Origin: Fidelibacterota bacterium
GTDB lineage: Bacteria; Marinisomatota; Marinisomatia; Marinisomatales; TCS56
Direction of reading: 5' to 3'
NCBI GenBank assembly: GCA_030634675.1
Contig: DAOWAH010000064.1
Coordinates: forward strand, 1 to 7,664
Length of the DNA: 7,664 nucleotides
The position numbers and the translations under genes are program-made. Shown piece by piece: positions 1 through 6,101 of the stretch; position 1 is the first letter of the stretch; each line of letters opens with the position of its first letter. The notes under the pieces were generated by a model that ran no database searches, was not told the DNA's origin, and saw only the letters and a list, made by a program, of their open reading frames with translations.

Positions 1-1013
1 GTAGAAAGACTGCCTTCCATCAACATTCCACCATAACCGATATATCTGGCATCTTTTTCCGTCCGGCACTGCTTCGAAGAAGTCCCCGAACTAACCAGAC
101 TATGAAAACCGGAAATGGCGCCGCAGGCAATGACTACAAACAGGAAAGGCAGCAGGGGCGGTGCTCCGGTCGGTAAAAGATTGAGTGCTGGAGCAACAAT
201 CACAGGATGGGCTACAATCATTCCCAAAATCATTAATGCCATTGCGATCAGCAATTGATGGGAATTAATGTAATCCCGGGGTTGCAACAGAATCTGGACC
301 GGCAGGGTCGAAGCAATATAGGCATATGCCAATAGTAGTATTATCCAGAGCATAAGCGGGTTCAGACCTAGTATTGACGGTAAAGTGATCGGTATTAAAG
401 ATCCGACAATAACTGCTAAATACATTAGAATTACGGCAATTATTCCCCACTTTACATGACTTTGACCTTTATTGTAAACCATGTGCCCCAGAAAAATAGC
501 AATTGGTATTTCGAACCAGACCGGGATAACCGCCTGGGGATACATTTCAAACAGCAAAGCGATAATCAGTGCAAAAACAGCGATGACGATCCATAACTCA
601 AAGAAAATAATCAACAGGAATAAATTCCTTACCCGCGGACTGATTACTCCCGCAGCGATATCACCGATCGAGCGTCCCTGATTTCTCAGGGATATGATTA
701 GAGCACCGAAATCATGCACGGCACCCATGAAAATTGACCCCAGAAAGACCCAGAGGATTGCTGGTACCCAGCCCCAGATTATAGCGATTGCCGGTCCGAC
801 GATCGGACCTAACCCGGCTATAGAAGTAAAATGATGACCGAATAACACATGTTTGTTGGTCGGAACAAAATCAGTGTCATCTTGAAACTCAGCGCTGGGA
901 CATAGCCTGTCGGGATCAATTTTGAATATCTTTCCGGCTAGAAATTTCCCATAGGTGTGGTAAGCCAGATAATAACCTGCGAAGACGATAATTGCTAATA
1001 AGATTGAACTCAA
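1..1013 (-). CDS. cstA: CstA-family carbon starvation / peptide-pyruvate transporter, N-terminal part (runs off left edge)
   Basis: The 337 visible codons match the N-terminal half of CstA, an inner-membrane transporter linked in E. coli to peptide uptake during carbon starvation and to pyruvate import. Family landmarks: VPTNKHVLFGHHF (residues 50-62), GLGPIVGPAIAIIWGWVPA (67-85), GAVHDFGALI (97-106), LQPRDYIN (243-250), and CGAISGFHSLVSSGTSSKQ (297-315) followed by DARYIGYGGMLMEG (321-334). Hydrophobic segments near 1-18, 66-108, 128-155, 167-180, 188-212, 219-240, 253-282 and 286-300 suggest a polytopic protein. The start is TTG: a stop lies six codons upstream in frame, no ATG intervenes, and GAGG (1021-1024, minus) sits 7 nt before it. 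The form SGTSSKQ rather than SGTTPK suggests one of the shorter CstA types (from memory). It lies 80 nt downstream of the amidase on the same strand with no terminator visible between them, so co-transcription is plausible. The C-terminus is outside the window. Confidence 0.93.
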   Translation of the reverse strand, partial: MSSILLAIIVFAGYYLAYHTYGKFLAGKIFKIDPDRLCPSAEFQDDTDFVPTNKHVLFGHHFTSIAGLGPIVGPAIAIIWGWVPAILWVFLGSIFMGAVHDFGALIISLRNQGRSIGDIAAGVISPRVRNLFLLIIFFELWIVIAVFALIIALLFEMYPQAVIPVWFEIPIAIFLGHMVYNKGQSHVKWGIIAVILMYLAVIVGSLIPITLPSILGLNPLMLWIILLLAYAYIASTLPVQILLQPRDYINSHQLLIAMALMILGMIVAHPVIVAPALNLLPTGAPPLLPFLFVVIACGAISGFHSLVSSGTSSKQCRTEKDARYIGYGGMLMEGSLS

Positions 1014-1093
1014 ACTGGCGCCTCGAAATTAATTTATTGGACTAAGAAAAAATTGTTTATTACTGTTAAAAAATCCAAAATATGGCAAAATAT

Positions 1094-2758
1094 CTAATTG
1101 AACGGAGGTGGATGTTTCAAATGCCAGTCGGTTGCTGCCTGATATTTTCCGGCAACTGCCAGAACCAGATTTTCATCAAACAAACGGCCGATAAAACTGA
1201 TACTGGTCGGTGAACCTTCATTTGTAAATCCGTTGGGAACAACTACGCAGGGATGCCCTGTTAAATTGGTCAACAATAAATTATTACCAATTAATGAAGG
1301 AGCGATATATATGTCCACTGATTCCATCATTTTTTGCATTTCCTGGATTAACAGGTATCTAACACGATTAGCCTGAATGTACTCAACCGCCGGGATGAAC
1401 CGGGAAACTCGGAATTCGTTGGGCCAGGCATTTTTTATCTGGCGAACCAGTTGATCATCCTGGCCTGACCGGGTGAGTTCATCGAAGGCGGCTGCAGCTT
1501 CGGCACTGAGAATAATGGCTAATTCTTCGATCGGATAGTCAGGCAGGGTAATTGGGATCAATTCCACCCCCAGCTCGCGCAACCGTTGCAGTGTTTTTTG
1601 ATCATTTTCCCGGGTGGGATAATCTTCATCAAAATCTTGGGCTAAATACCCAATCCTGAGCTTTGATAGATCAATATCAGGATCATAGGCAAATGGTAAA
1701 TCAATGATTGTCTGATCAATCCCATCAGGTCCATAAATTGTTTCAAAGACCAGAGCGCAATCGGTAACATTACGGCACATGGGTCCCAGTTTATCCATCG
1801 ACCAGCTAAGCGCCATTGCTCCGGTCCGGCTGACGCGCCCATAAGTTGGGCGCAAACCAGTCACCCCACACCGGGTTGATGGTGAAACAATTGAGCCCCA
1901 GGTCTCGGATCCAATTGAAAAAGCAACCAGTCCGGCAGCGGTAGCCGCCGCTGGTCCGGCTGATGAGCCGCTGGAGCCCTGCTCTAAACTCCAGGGGTTA
2001 CGGGTTTTCCCGCCAAACCAGACATCGCCCCAGGCCAGGGCGCCAAGTGTCAGTTTAGTAACCAGAACGGCACCGGCTTCTTCCAGCTTTTTAATGACGG
2101 TAGCATCAGAATCGATGATTTGATACCGGTAAGGAACGGCACCCCAGGTTGTCGGATAACCTTGCACTGCCAGAAGATCCTTTGCACCGTAGGGGATGCC
2201 ATGTAGATATCCGCGGTATTTACCTTCGGCCAGTTCAGCATCCATTTTCCGGGCCTGTTCCAAGGCTAATTTTTCCGTCAGAGTTACCACACATTCCAGC
2301 TCAGATCCGTATTTTTTCAAACGCTCCAAATACATCCGGGTCAATTCTGTGGAAGTGATTTTTTGAGTGCGGATTAGTTCCCCTAATTGTCTGACTGAAT
2401 AAAACGCCAGATCTTCAAACCTTGCCGGAACTTCAACTTGAAGCTTGTTCAATATAATTGGTTTTGAAGCTGAGGTAGATGGACTGAAACCAACGGGGAG
2501 CGGGTTAAATTGTAATGCCGGTGCAACAGAATTTGTTAGATTTAATGCACGAATATTTTCATAATTATTCAAATTATATTCCAAACCCTCTTGCATTGAG
2601 TCTCGTTTGGTATCATTAAACTGCAGACCAATTAAAATTTCTGCTTCGGTGATAGCTATTGTAGAGATAACGGTTCCTTTTTCATCATTGGGACGTTTGA
2701 TGCAACCCGTAATGATTATTATACAGGCCAAAATAATAGTATTAATTTTTCTACTCAT
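1094..2758 (-). CDS. Lipoprotein amidase (amidase-signature family)
   Basis: A 554-residue amidase-signature hydrolase that cleaves carboxamide bonds; the substrate cannot be read from sequence. The N-terminus is a lipoprotein signal (hydrophobic stretch, then ITG with Cys19), predicting a membrane-anchored extracytoplasmic enzyme. Residues about 30-110 form an extension before the amidase core. The catalytic Lys is K193 in GIPYGAKD, the cis-Ser is S265 in GSSAGPAAATAAG, and the nucleophile is S289 in GSETWGSIVSPSTRCGVTGLRPT; the 24-residue gap between the two serines equals that in GatA and FAAH. The usual TGGS before the nucleophile is TWGS here, as I recall from a clade of secreted amidases. 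This is not the tRNA amidotransferase GatA, because of the signal and the extension. I chose ATG 2758 over the TTG one codon upstream because GGAG (2766-2769) lies 7 nt before ATG and only 4 nt before TTG. It precedes cstA and is divergent from the S46 peptidase. Confidence 0.92.
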   Translation of the reverse strand: MSRKINTIILACIIIITGCIKRPNDEKGTVISTIAITEAEILIGLQFNDTKRDSMQEGLEYNLNNYENIRALNLTNSVAPALQFNPLPVGFSPSTSASKPIILNKLQVEVPARFEDLAFYSVRQLGELIRTQKITSTELTRMYLERLKKYGSELECVVTLTEKLALEQARKMDAELAEGKYRGYLHGIPYGAKDLLAVQGYPTTWGAVPYRYQIIDSDATVIKKLEEAGAVLVTKLTLGALAWGDVWFGGKTRNPWSLEQGSSGSSAGPAAATAAGLVAFSIGSETWGSIVSPSTRCGVTGLRPTYGRVSRTGAMALSWSMDKLGPMCRNVTDCALVFETIYGPDGIDQTIIDLPFAYDPDIDLSKLRIGYLAQDFDEDYPTRENDQKTLQRLRELGVELIPITLPDYPIEELAIILSAEAAAAFDELTRSGQDDQLVRQIKNAWPNEFRVSRFIPAVEYIQANRVRYLLIQEMQKMMESVDIYIAPSLIGNNLLLTNLTGHPCVVVPNGFTNEGSPTSISFIGRLFDENLVLAVAGKYQAATDWHLKHPPPFN

Positions 2759-2942
2759 CAATCATCTCCAGCGAGTTATTAATAGAGGTAATATTAATTC
2801 AAGGTGAGAATATACTTATTAATCTGCCTAATATCGGATTAATTCCAGTCAGAAATATTTCCATAAATTTTATCTATCCCTGGGACTTAAATTTCACAAT
2901 ACCTGTAATGCTGGCTGCGACCTAAAACTTCCGGAGAAAAAA
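2759..2942. promoter_or_regulatory. Divergent intergenic region between amidase and S46 peptidase
   Basis: This 184-nt AT-rich gap must carry the promoters for both the minus-strand amidase (with cstA) and the plus-strand peptidase. I could not identify a convincing -35/-10 pair on either strand. The clearest sites are the ribosome binding sites: GGAG at 2766-2769 (minus) for the amidase and GGAG at 2933-2936 (plus), 6 nt before the peptidase ATG. A perfect 10-bp palindrome, GAAATATTTC, lies at 2852-2861. With its left flank (GTCAGAAATATTTC, 2848-2861) it is identical over 14 nt to the minus strand of the repeat pair upstream of the Rrf2 gene (5426-5439). Confidence 0.6.
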
Positions 2943-5069
2943 ATGAAAAAAACACTATTCGCATTGTTCATGCTTATCCAAATGAGTCATGCCAAAGAGG
3001 GAATGTGGCTTATCGAACAGTTGCAGGCACTAAATTTACCACAGGCAGGATTAGAGATAAGTATTGAAGATATTTACAACCGGGACACACCCTGTTTGCT
3101 GGATGCAATTGTAAATCTGGGAGGAGCGACAGCGGAATTTGTCTCATCCGAAGGATTGTTGTTAACCAATCATCATGTAGCTTATGGTGGGGTACAGCGG
3201 GCTTCAGTGCAAGGTGTCGATTATCTGACAGATGGATTTCTGGCAAGGTTTAAAGCCGAAGAATTACCAGCGCCAGGATCATACGCCCGGGTTATTCTTG
3301 AGATTCGAGATGTCACAACAGAAATATTAGCATCGGTAGGTAAAGTTAAAGATTTGGTCGAACGCAATCGTCTTATTAAATACACAATCAAAACCCTGGA
3401 AGATACAATTGAAGCTGAGGATGTCGATATTGAAGTCAAGATTGCCAGTATGTATAATGGGGAGCAATATATCCTTTATAAATATAAACGATTCGATGAT
3501 TTACGGGTAGTATATATGCCGCCTTTGTCGATTGGCAACTATGGGGCCGACATTGATAACTGGATGTGGCCCCGGCATACCGGAGATTTTGCCTTCTTGC
3601 GTGTCTATATGACGCCTGCGGGTAAAGGAGGCGAATACAGTCCTGATAATATTCCTTACCAACCGGAAAAATGGCTGAAAATTGCCAGCACCAATTTACG
3701 CAATGGAGATTTCACTTTTCTCATTGGTTATCCCGGGCGGACAAACCGCAACAGGACTTCAGCAGCGATAAAATATTATCTAAATGAAATTTACCCCAGA
3801 AATATCATTAGATATGAGAACACAATCAGAATTCTTGACGAAGCTGCTATACAATATCCGGAAGCTGCCATCAAAGTGGCAGGTATGCGGAAAGGGCGGG
3901 CAAATTACCATAAAAAGACATTGGGCATTATCTCCGGTATGGAAGATGCGGATTTCTTGGCCGGGCAGATTGCATTGGAAAGAGAATTACAGGAATTTAT
4001 TCTATCCAAACGGAAGTTCAGAAAAAAATATGCTCAAATATTTACAGATATTCAAAATCAATTTGAATATATATCACAAACTCTTGATCATGATAAAACT
4101 TTAGCATTATTTGATTATGATGCTGGCATTATTCCGGCAGCCGCCAAAAAAATCCTTTACACCGTGTTGGAGAGGGAAAAACCTGAAACTGACCGTGATC
4201 CGGAGTTTTCTGAAACAGAAATCAAACGTACCGCTTCAAGAATCAAATACCGCTATCTCAGTTTTTTCGAACCGGCTGATAAAGAGCTACTAAAACATAC
4301 CTTTATGGTAGCATTAAGTTTAGATTCAACACAAAGGATAGCGGGACTCGAATTCATAAGAAATCAAAATCTGGATCAATATATTGAAGAACTATACGGT
4401 AGAACAAACATGAAAGATCCGGAATTTGTAACTAATATGTTCTTTATGAGTTCGGAAGAACTGGAGGCATTGAATGATCCAATTATTCAACTGTTTCAAA
4501 AATTATATCAGGAAGATGAAGACCGGCGTGGACGGGAAGAACGGTTTAAGGCTGAACTGGGTGATTTGCGGCGTAAATATATGACAGTACTGTCCGCCTT
4601 CAAAGGATTCAATGTCTATCCCAATGCCAATGGTACCGTTCGGCTTACCTACGGTCCGGTTGCCGGGTATTCTCCCCGGGATGCGGTTTATTATAAACCA
4701 TTTACCACATTGTCGGGGGTAATTGCTAAAGATACGGGAGAACCGCCCTTTGACATGCCAATAGAATTGCGTAAACTGGGAGAAAAGAAGATCGATGGAC
4801 AATGGTTTGATCCTGAAATGGGTGATGTTCCGGTGGCATTTACGCACCAATGTGATATTACCAATGGCAATAGCGGCAGCCCGGTATTAAATGGTAAAGG
4901 TGAATTGCTGGGGATAGCCTTTGACGGAAATTATGAGGCTCTTTTGAGTGACTGGCAATATAATCCAGATATCCAGCGCGCAATATCTGTGGATATCCGT
5001 TATGTAATGTTTGTTACAGAACAATACGCTGGGGCTGAGTATCTTCTGGAGGAGATGGGAATTAAATAA
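2943..5069 (+). CDS. S46-family dipeptidyl-peptidase, DPP7-like
   Basis: A 708-residue secreted serine exopeptidase expected to remove dipeptides from peptide N-termini in the periplasm. The signal peptide ends at SHA17, giving a mature start KEGMWL like the EGMW start of S46 enzymes. The triad is visible: His in TNHHVAY (H77/H78; H78 by analogy with TAAHC of trypsin), Asp215 in HTGDFAFLRVY, and Ser644 in NGNSGSPV. Spacings match characterised S46 enzymes (roughly His86/Asp224/Ser657 in DAP BII). N206, W207 and D661 match the residues that bind the substrate amino terminus. Residue +18 from the nucleophile is Gly662; this position is Gly in DPP7 (hydrophobic P1) and Arg in DPP11 (Asp/Glu P1), so DPP7-like specificity is inferred. 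Residues about 270-560 correspond to the helical domain. The usual cysteines in GGC and NHHC are Ala62 and Val79, which marks a divergent clade. GGAG lies 6 nt before the ATG. Confidence 0.95.
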   Translation: MKKTLFALFMLIQMSHAKEGMWLIEQLQALNLPQAGLEISIEDIYNRDTPCLLDAIVNLGGATAEFVSSEGLLLTNHHVAYGGVQRASVQGVDYLTDGFLARFKAEELPAPGSYARVILEIRDVTTEILASVGKVKDLVERNRLIKYTIKTLEDTIEAEDVDIEVKIASMYNGEQYILYKYKRFDDLRVVYMPPLSIGNYGADIDNWMWPRHTGDFAFLRVYMTPAGKGGEYSPDNIPYQPEKWLKIASTNLRNGDFTFLIGYPGRTNRNRTSAAIKYYLNEIYPRNIIRYENTIRILDEAAIQYPEAAIKVAGMRKGRANYHKKTLGIISGMEDADFLAGQIALERELQEFILSKRKFRKKYAQIFTDIQNQFEYISQTLDHDKTLALFDYDAGIIPAAAKKILYTVLEREKPETDRDPEFSETEIKRTASRIKYRYLSFFEPADKELLKHTFMVALSLDSTQRIAGLEFIRNQNLDQYIEELYGRTNMKDPEFVTNMFFMSSEELEALNDPIIQLFQKLYQEDEDRRGREERFKAELGDLRRKYMTVLSAFKGFNVYPNANGTVRLTYGPVAGYSPRDAVYYKPFTTLSGVIAKDTGEPPFDMPIELRKLGEKKIDGQWFDPEMGDVPVAFTHQCDITNGNSGSPVLNGKGELLGIAFDGNYEALLSDWQYNPDIQRAISVDIRYVMFVTEQYAGAEYLLEEMGIK

Positions 5070-5084
5070 TTGCAGTATCCTCAG

Positions 5085-5170
5085 TGAAGCCCCACAGCTT
5101 CAGCCTACTCCGCCGCCTGCCAACCGTCTGTCTACCGAAGCCGTAGCGTATGGAAGATACAAAGTGTAAG
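5085..5170. repeat. GC-rich patch, possible degraded interspersed repeat
   Basis: This is a C-rich tract much richer in G+C than its flanks. It begins with the 6-bp hairpin TGAAGC/GCTTCA (5085-5090 and 5097-5102, loop CCCACA) and contains CCGCCGCCTGCC and CTACCGAAGCCGTAG (CTAC/GTAG ends pairable). No T-run follows the hairpin, so it is not a standard terminator, although it is placed where a 3' end of the peptidase mRNA would be expected. From memory, short GC-rich elements of this look (CCGCCTGCC, CGAAGCCGTAG) are scattered in intergenic spaces of some uncultured bacterial genomes. With only one copy here the repeat call is inference. Confidence 0.35.
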
Positions 5171-5181
5171 CTAGGCCTTTT

Positions 5182-5206
5182 CGGAGTGGATTCATCAATC
5201 ACTCCG
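5182..5206. other. Strong stem-loop downstream of S46 peptidase
   Basis: Bases 5182-5192 pair with 5197-5206 as a 10-bp stem with one bulged G and a CATC tetraloop; the outer arm is CGGAGT/ACTCCG. The flanks can extend it (TTTT at 5178-5181 with AAAA at 5209-5212, skipping two bases). In the extended form a T-run lies on the left and an A-run on the right, the reverse of an intrinsic terminator on the plus strand. On the minus strand the stem is also followed by A-rich sequence, so neither strand has a standard U-tract. It could protect the peptidase mRNA 3' end, terminate weakly, or belong to the adjacent GC-rich element. Confidence 0.5.
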
Positions 5207-5410
5207 GTAAAACAACGATATCAAATGCGGTTAGATATTTAATTCATATTGATCTACAACTATCGCGGGAAAAAATCTTTATCGTATCATTTTGTGCAAT
5301 TCCATAAAAATATAATATTGTTGTAGAATAGCCTCAATTTTACTGAATAATCACTTATATATTTCTTCGATAGAGCATTGTAATGGTAATAGATACAATA
5401 ACATAAAAAT

Positions 5411-5458
5411 CTGACAAATTAGTAAGAAATATTTCTGACAAAAAAGTAAGAAATAGCT
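5411..5458. repeat. Two tandem 24-bp palindromic repeats, candidate operator
   Basis: Copy 1 (5411-5434) and copy 2 (5435-5458) are adjacent and identical at 20 of 24 positions, both following CTGACAAwwwAGTAAGAAATA. Each copy starts with an imperfect palindrome (CT-AC-n6-GT-AG). Across the junction lies a perfect 12-bp palindrome, AGAAATATTTCT (5425-5436), that extends to 16 of 18 symmetric positions as GTaAGAAATATTTCTgAC (5422-5439). Such symmetry fits binding of a dimeric regulator, possibly two dimers on neighbouring sites. The pair lies 184 nt before the Rrf2 start and 119 nt before the possible leader ORF, so autoregulation is one option. It does not resemble the IscR type 2 or NsrR consensus I know. 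Confidence 0.55.
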
Positions 5459-5473
5459 TGATTTCAAACTTAC

Positions 5474-5550
5474 CGCGGCGTAATCTTGGAAACAGGATTT
5501 GAGCATCTGCTTAAGTAGATTATCGCTCTAATACTGTAATCTACGCCGTG
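5474..5550 (+). ncRNA. Candidate structured leader RNA before the Rrf2 gene
   Basis: Three stems can be drawn by hand. P1 closes the element: 5474-5482 with 5542-5550, nine pairs including one G-U, GC-rich (CGGCGTA/TACGCCG core). P2 is 5482-5488 with 5493-5499, seven pairs including one G-U, capped by a GAAA (GNRA) tetraloop. P3 is GTAGATTA (5515-5522) with TAATCTAC (5537-5544), eight perfect pairs with a 14-nt loop. P3 competes with P1 for 5542-5544, and AGATTA (5517-5522) can instead pair with TAATCT (5481-5486), which gives an alternative fold. I do not recognise a known riboswitch class. It ends 16 nt before the ribosome binding site of the possible leader ORF. Confidence 0.35.
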
Positions 5551-5577
5551 TTTTAGTGGACAATTAAAGGGAGTCAC

Positions 5578-5643
5578 ATGAGTAAGTCGTCGATAGACAG
5601 AAACTGTCAATTACTATCGCGATATTTCTTGGTGAAGGCCTGA
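5578..5643 (+). CDS. Possible 21-codon leader ORF coupled to the Rrf2 gene
   Basis: An ATG preceded by AAAGGGAG (5566-5573, 4 nt away) opens a short frame reading MSKSSIDRNCQLLSRYFLVKA. Its TGA stop (5641-5643) shares one base with the ATG of the Rrf2 gene in the arrangement TGATG, which is typical of translational coupling. The frame also covers a hairpin: CGATA/TATCG (5591-5595 with 5615-5619) outside GACAG-AAA-CTGTC (5596-5608). Translation of this frame would melt that hairpin just ahead of the regulator's ribosome binding site (GGTGAAGG, 5631-5638). There is no homology evidence. Chance is a realistic alternative because the ORF is short, so the claim rests on the ribosome binding site and the exact stop-start overlap. 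Confidence 0.35.
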   Translation: MSKSSIDRNCQLLSRYFLVKA

Positions 5644-6077
5644 TGATCCTGTCGCGCTCTACTCAATATGCCCTTGAATTAGTGTTATATATTGTCACTC
5701 ACGATCATGAAAATTTTATTCCCCTCAGTATCATTGCCGATAAACTTGATTTATCCTTTCCGTTCCTCGGAAAAATAACGCAACCACTCGTTAAAAACAA
5801 GATCGTCAAAAGCTTTCGCGGACCCTATGGCGGGGTAACTTTAGCAAGACCAGCGGCTAAAATATCTCATTATGATGTCATTATAGCAATCGAAGGAAAA
5901 TCATATTTTGATAACTGTATTTTGCGACCTTTACGTTGTAATGAGGGTGAACATTGTCCGATTCATGATTTTGATGCCGAAATACGAGCTACATTAAAAC
6001 AATCCTTCCAAAATGAAACTATGGATAAATATTTCAAAGCCAATGATACGGCTAATAACGAAAATGAAAATAATTAA
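5643..6077 (+). CDS. Rrf2-family transcriptional regulator, putative Fe-S sensor
   Basis: A 144-residue Rrf2-type regulator. The start MILSRSTQYALELVLYIV is the family's first helix; residues about 26-55 form the winged helix-turn-helix (IPLSIIADKLDLSFPFLGKI), and RGPYGGVTLARP (59-70) is the wing with the family RGxxGGxxLA pattern. Three cysteines, C92, C99 and C105, sit almost where IscR has C92/C98/C104 and NsrR has its cluster ligands, so an Fe-S cluster sensing iron-sulfur status, redox or NO is likely. The spacing CX6CX5C is one residue longer than in IscR. Members are usually dimeric repressors or activators, and many control their own operon. The ATG is preceded by GGTGAAGG (5631-5638) and overlaps the stop of a possible leader ORF. 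The next gene, an Fe-S flavoprotein, begins 24 nt after the stop and is the obvious target. The signal cannot be assigned from sequence. Confidence 0.93.
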   Translation: MILSRSTQYALELVLYIVTHDHENFIPLSIIADKLDLSFPFLGKITQPLVKNKIVKSFRGPYGGVTLARPAAKISHYDVIIAIEGKSYFDNCILRPLRCNEGEHCPIHDFDAEIRATLKQSFQNETMDKYFKANDTANNENENN

Positions 6078-6101
6078 CAGACTAAATTTTAATTGACGGG
6101 A

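Larger units (their letters stand above)
5070..5577. other. Composite non-coding region between S46 peptidase and Rrf2 leader
   Basis: No convincing protein-coding gene is present in these 508 nt. By hand count, 5081-5170 is 50/90 G+C (56%) while 5221-5460 is 62/240 (26%), so the region looks assembled from unlike pieces. From left to right it holds a short hairpin without a T-tract (5085-5102), the rest of the GC-rich patch, a strong stem-loop (5182-5206), an AT-rich stretch without recognisable content (about 5215-5410), a tandem palindromic repeat pair (5411-5458) and a potentially structured leader (5474-5550). Weak -10-like strings occur (TATAAT 5311-5316, TACAAT 5394-5399), but none has a properly spaced -35. 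Confidence 0.75.

Noticed and set aside
481..681. Plus-strand open frame of 66 codons.
   Set aside because: It lies antisense inside the clear CstA reading frame and has no ribosome binding site or recognisable motif.
1014..1093. Terminator or promoter between the amidase and cstA.
   Set aside because: The 80 nt are AT-rich with no stem of note and no clear promoter pair; only the cstA ribosome binding site is visible.
4503..4850. Minus-strand open frame of 115 codons.
   Set aside because: It overlaps the catalytic C-terminal part of the S46 gene in antisense and has no independent support.
5085..5102. Hairpin TGAAGC/GCTTCA as an intrinsic terminator of the peptidase gene.
   Set aside because: The stem is only 6 bp and is not followed by a T-tract.
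5311..5399. TATAAT (5311-5316) and TACAAT (5394-5399) as -10 boxes for the Rrf2 operon.
   Set aside because: Nearby TTG-type -35 strings are spaced 10-13 nt away, not about 17, and such strings are expected by chance in this AT-rich stretch.
5411..5458. Start of a CRISPR array.
   Set aside because: There are only two directly abutting copies with no spacer between them.
5476..5548. Possible tRNA: 73 nt closed by a 7-bp stem, the right size for an acceptor stem.
   Set aside because: There is no D-loop GG pattern, no T-loop TTCRA, no 5-bp T-stem at the expected place and no CCA. The internal stems do not make a cloverleaf.
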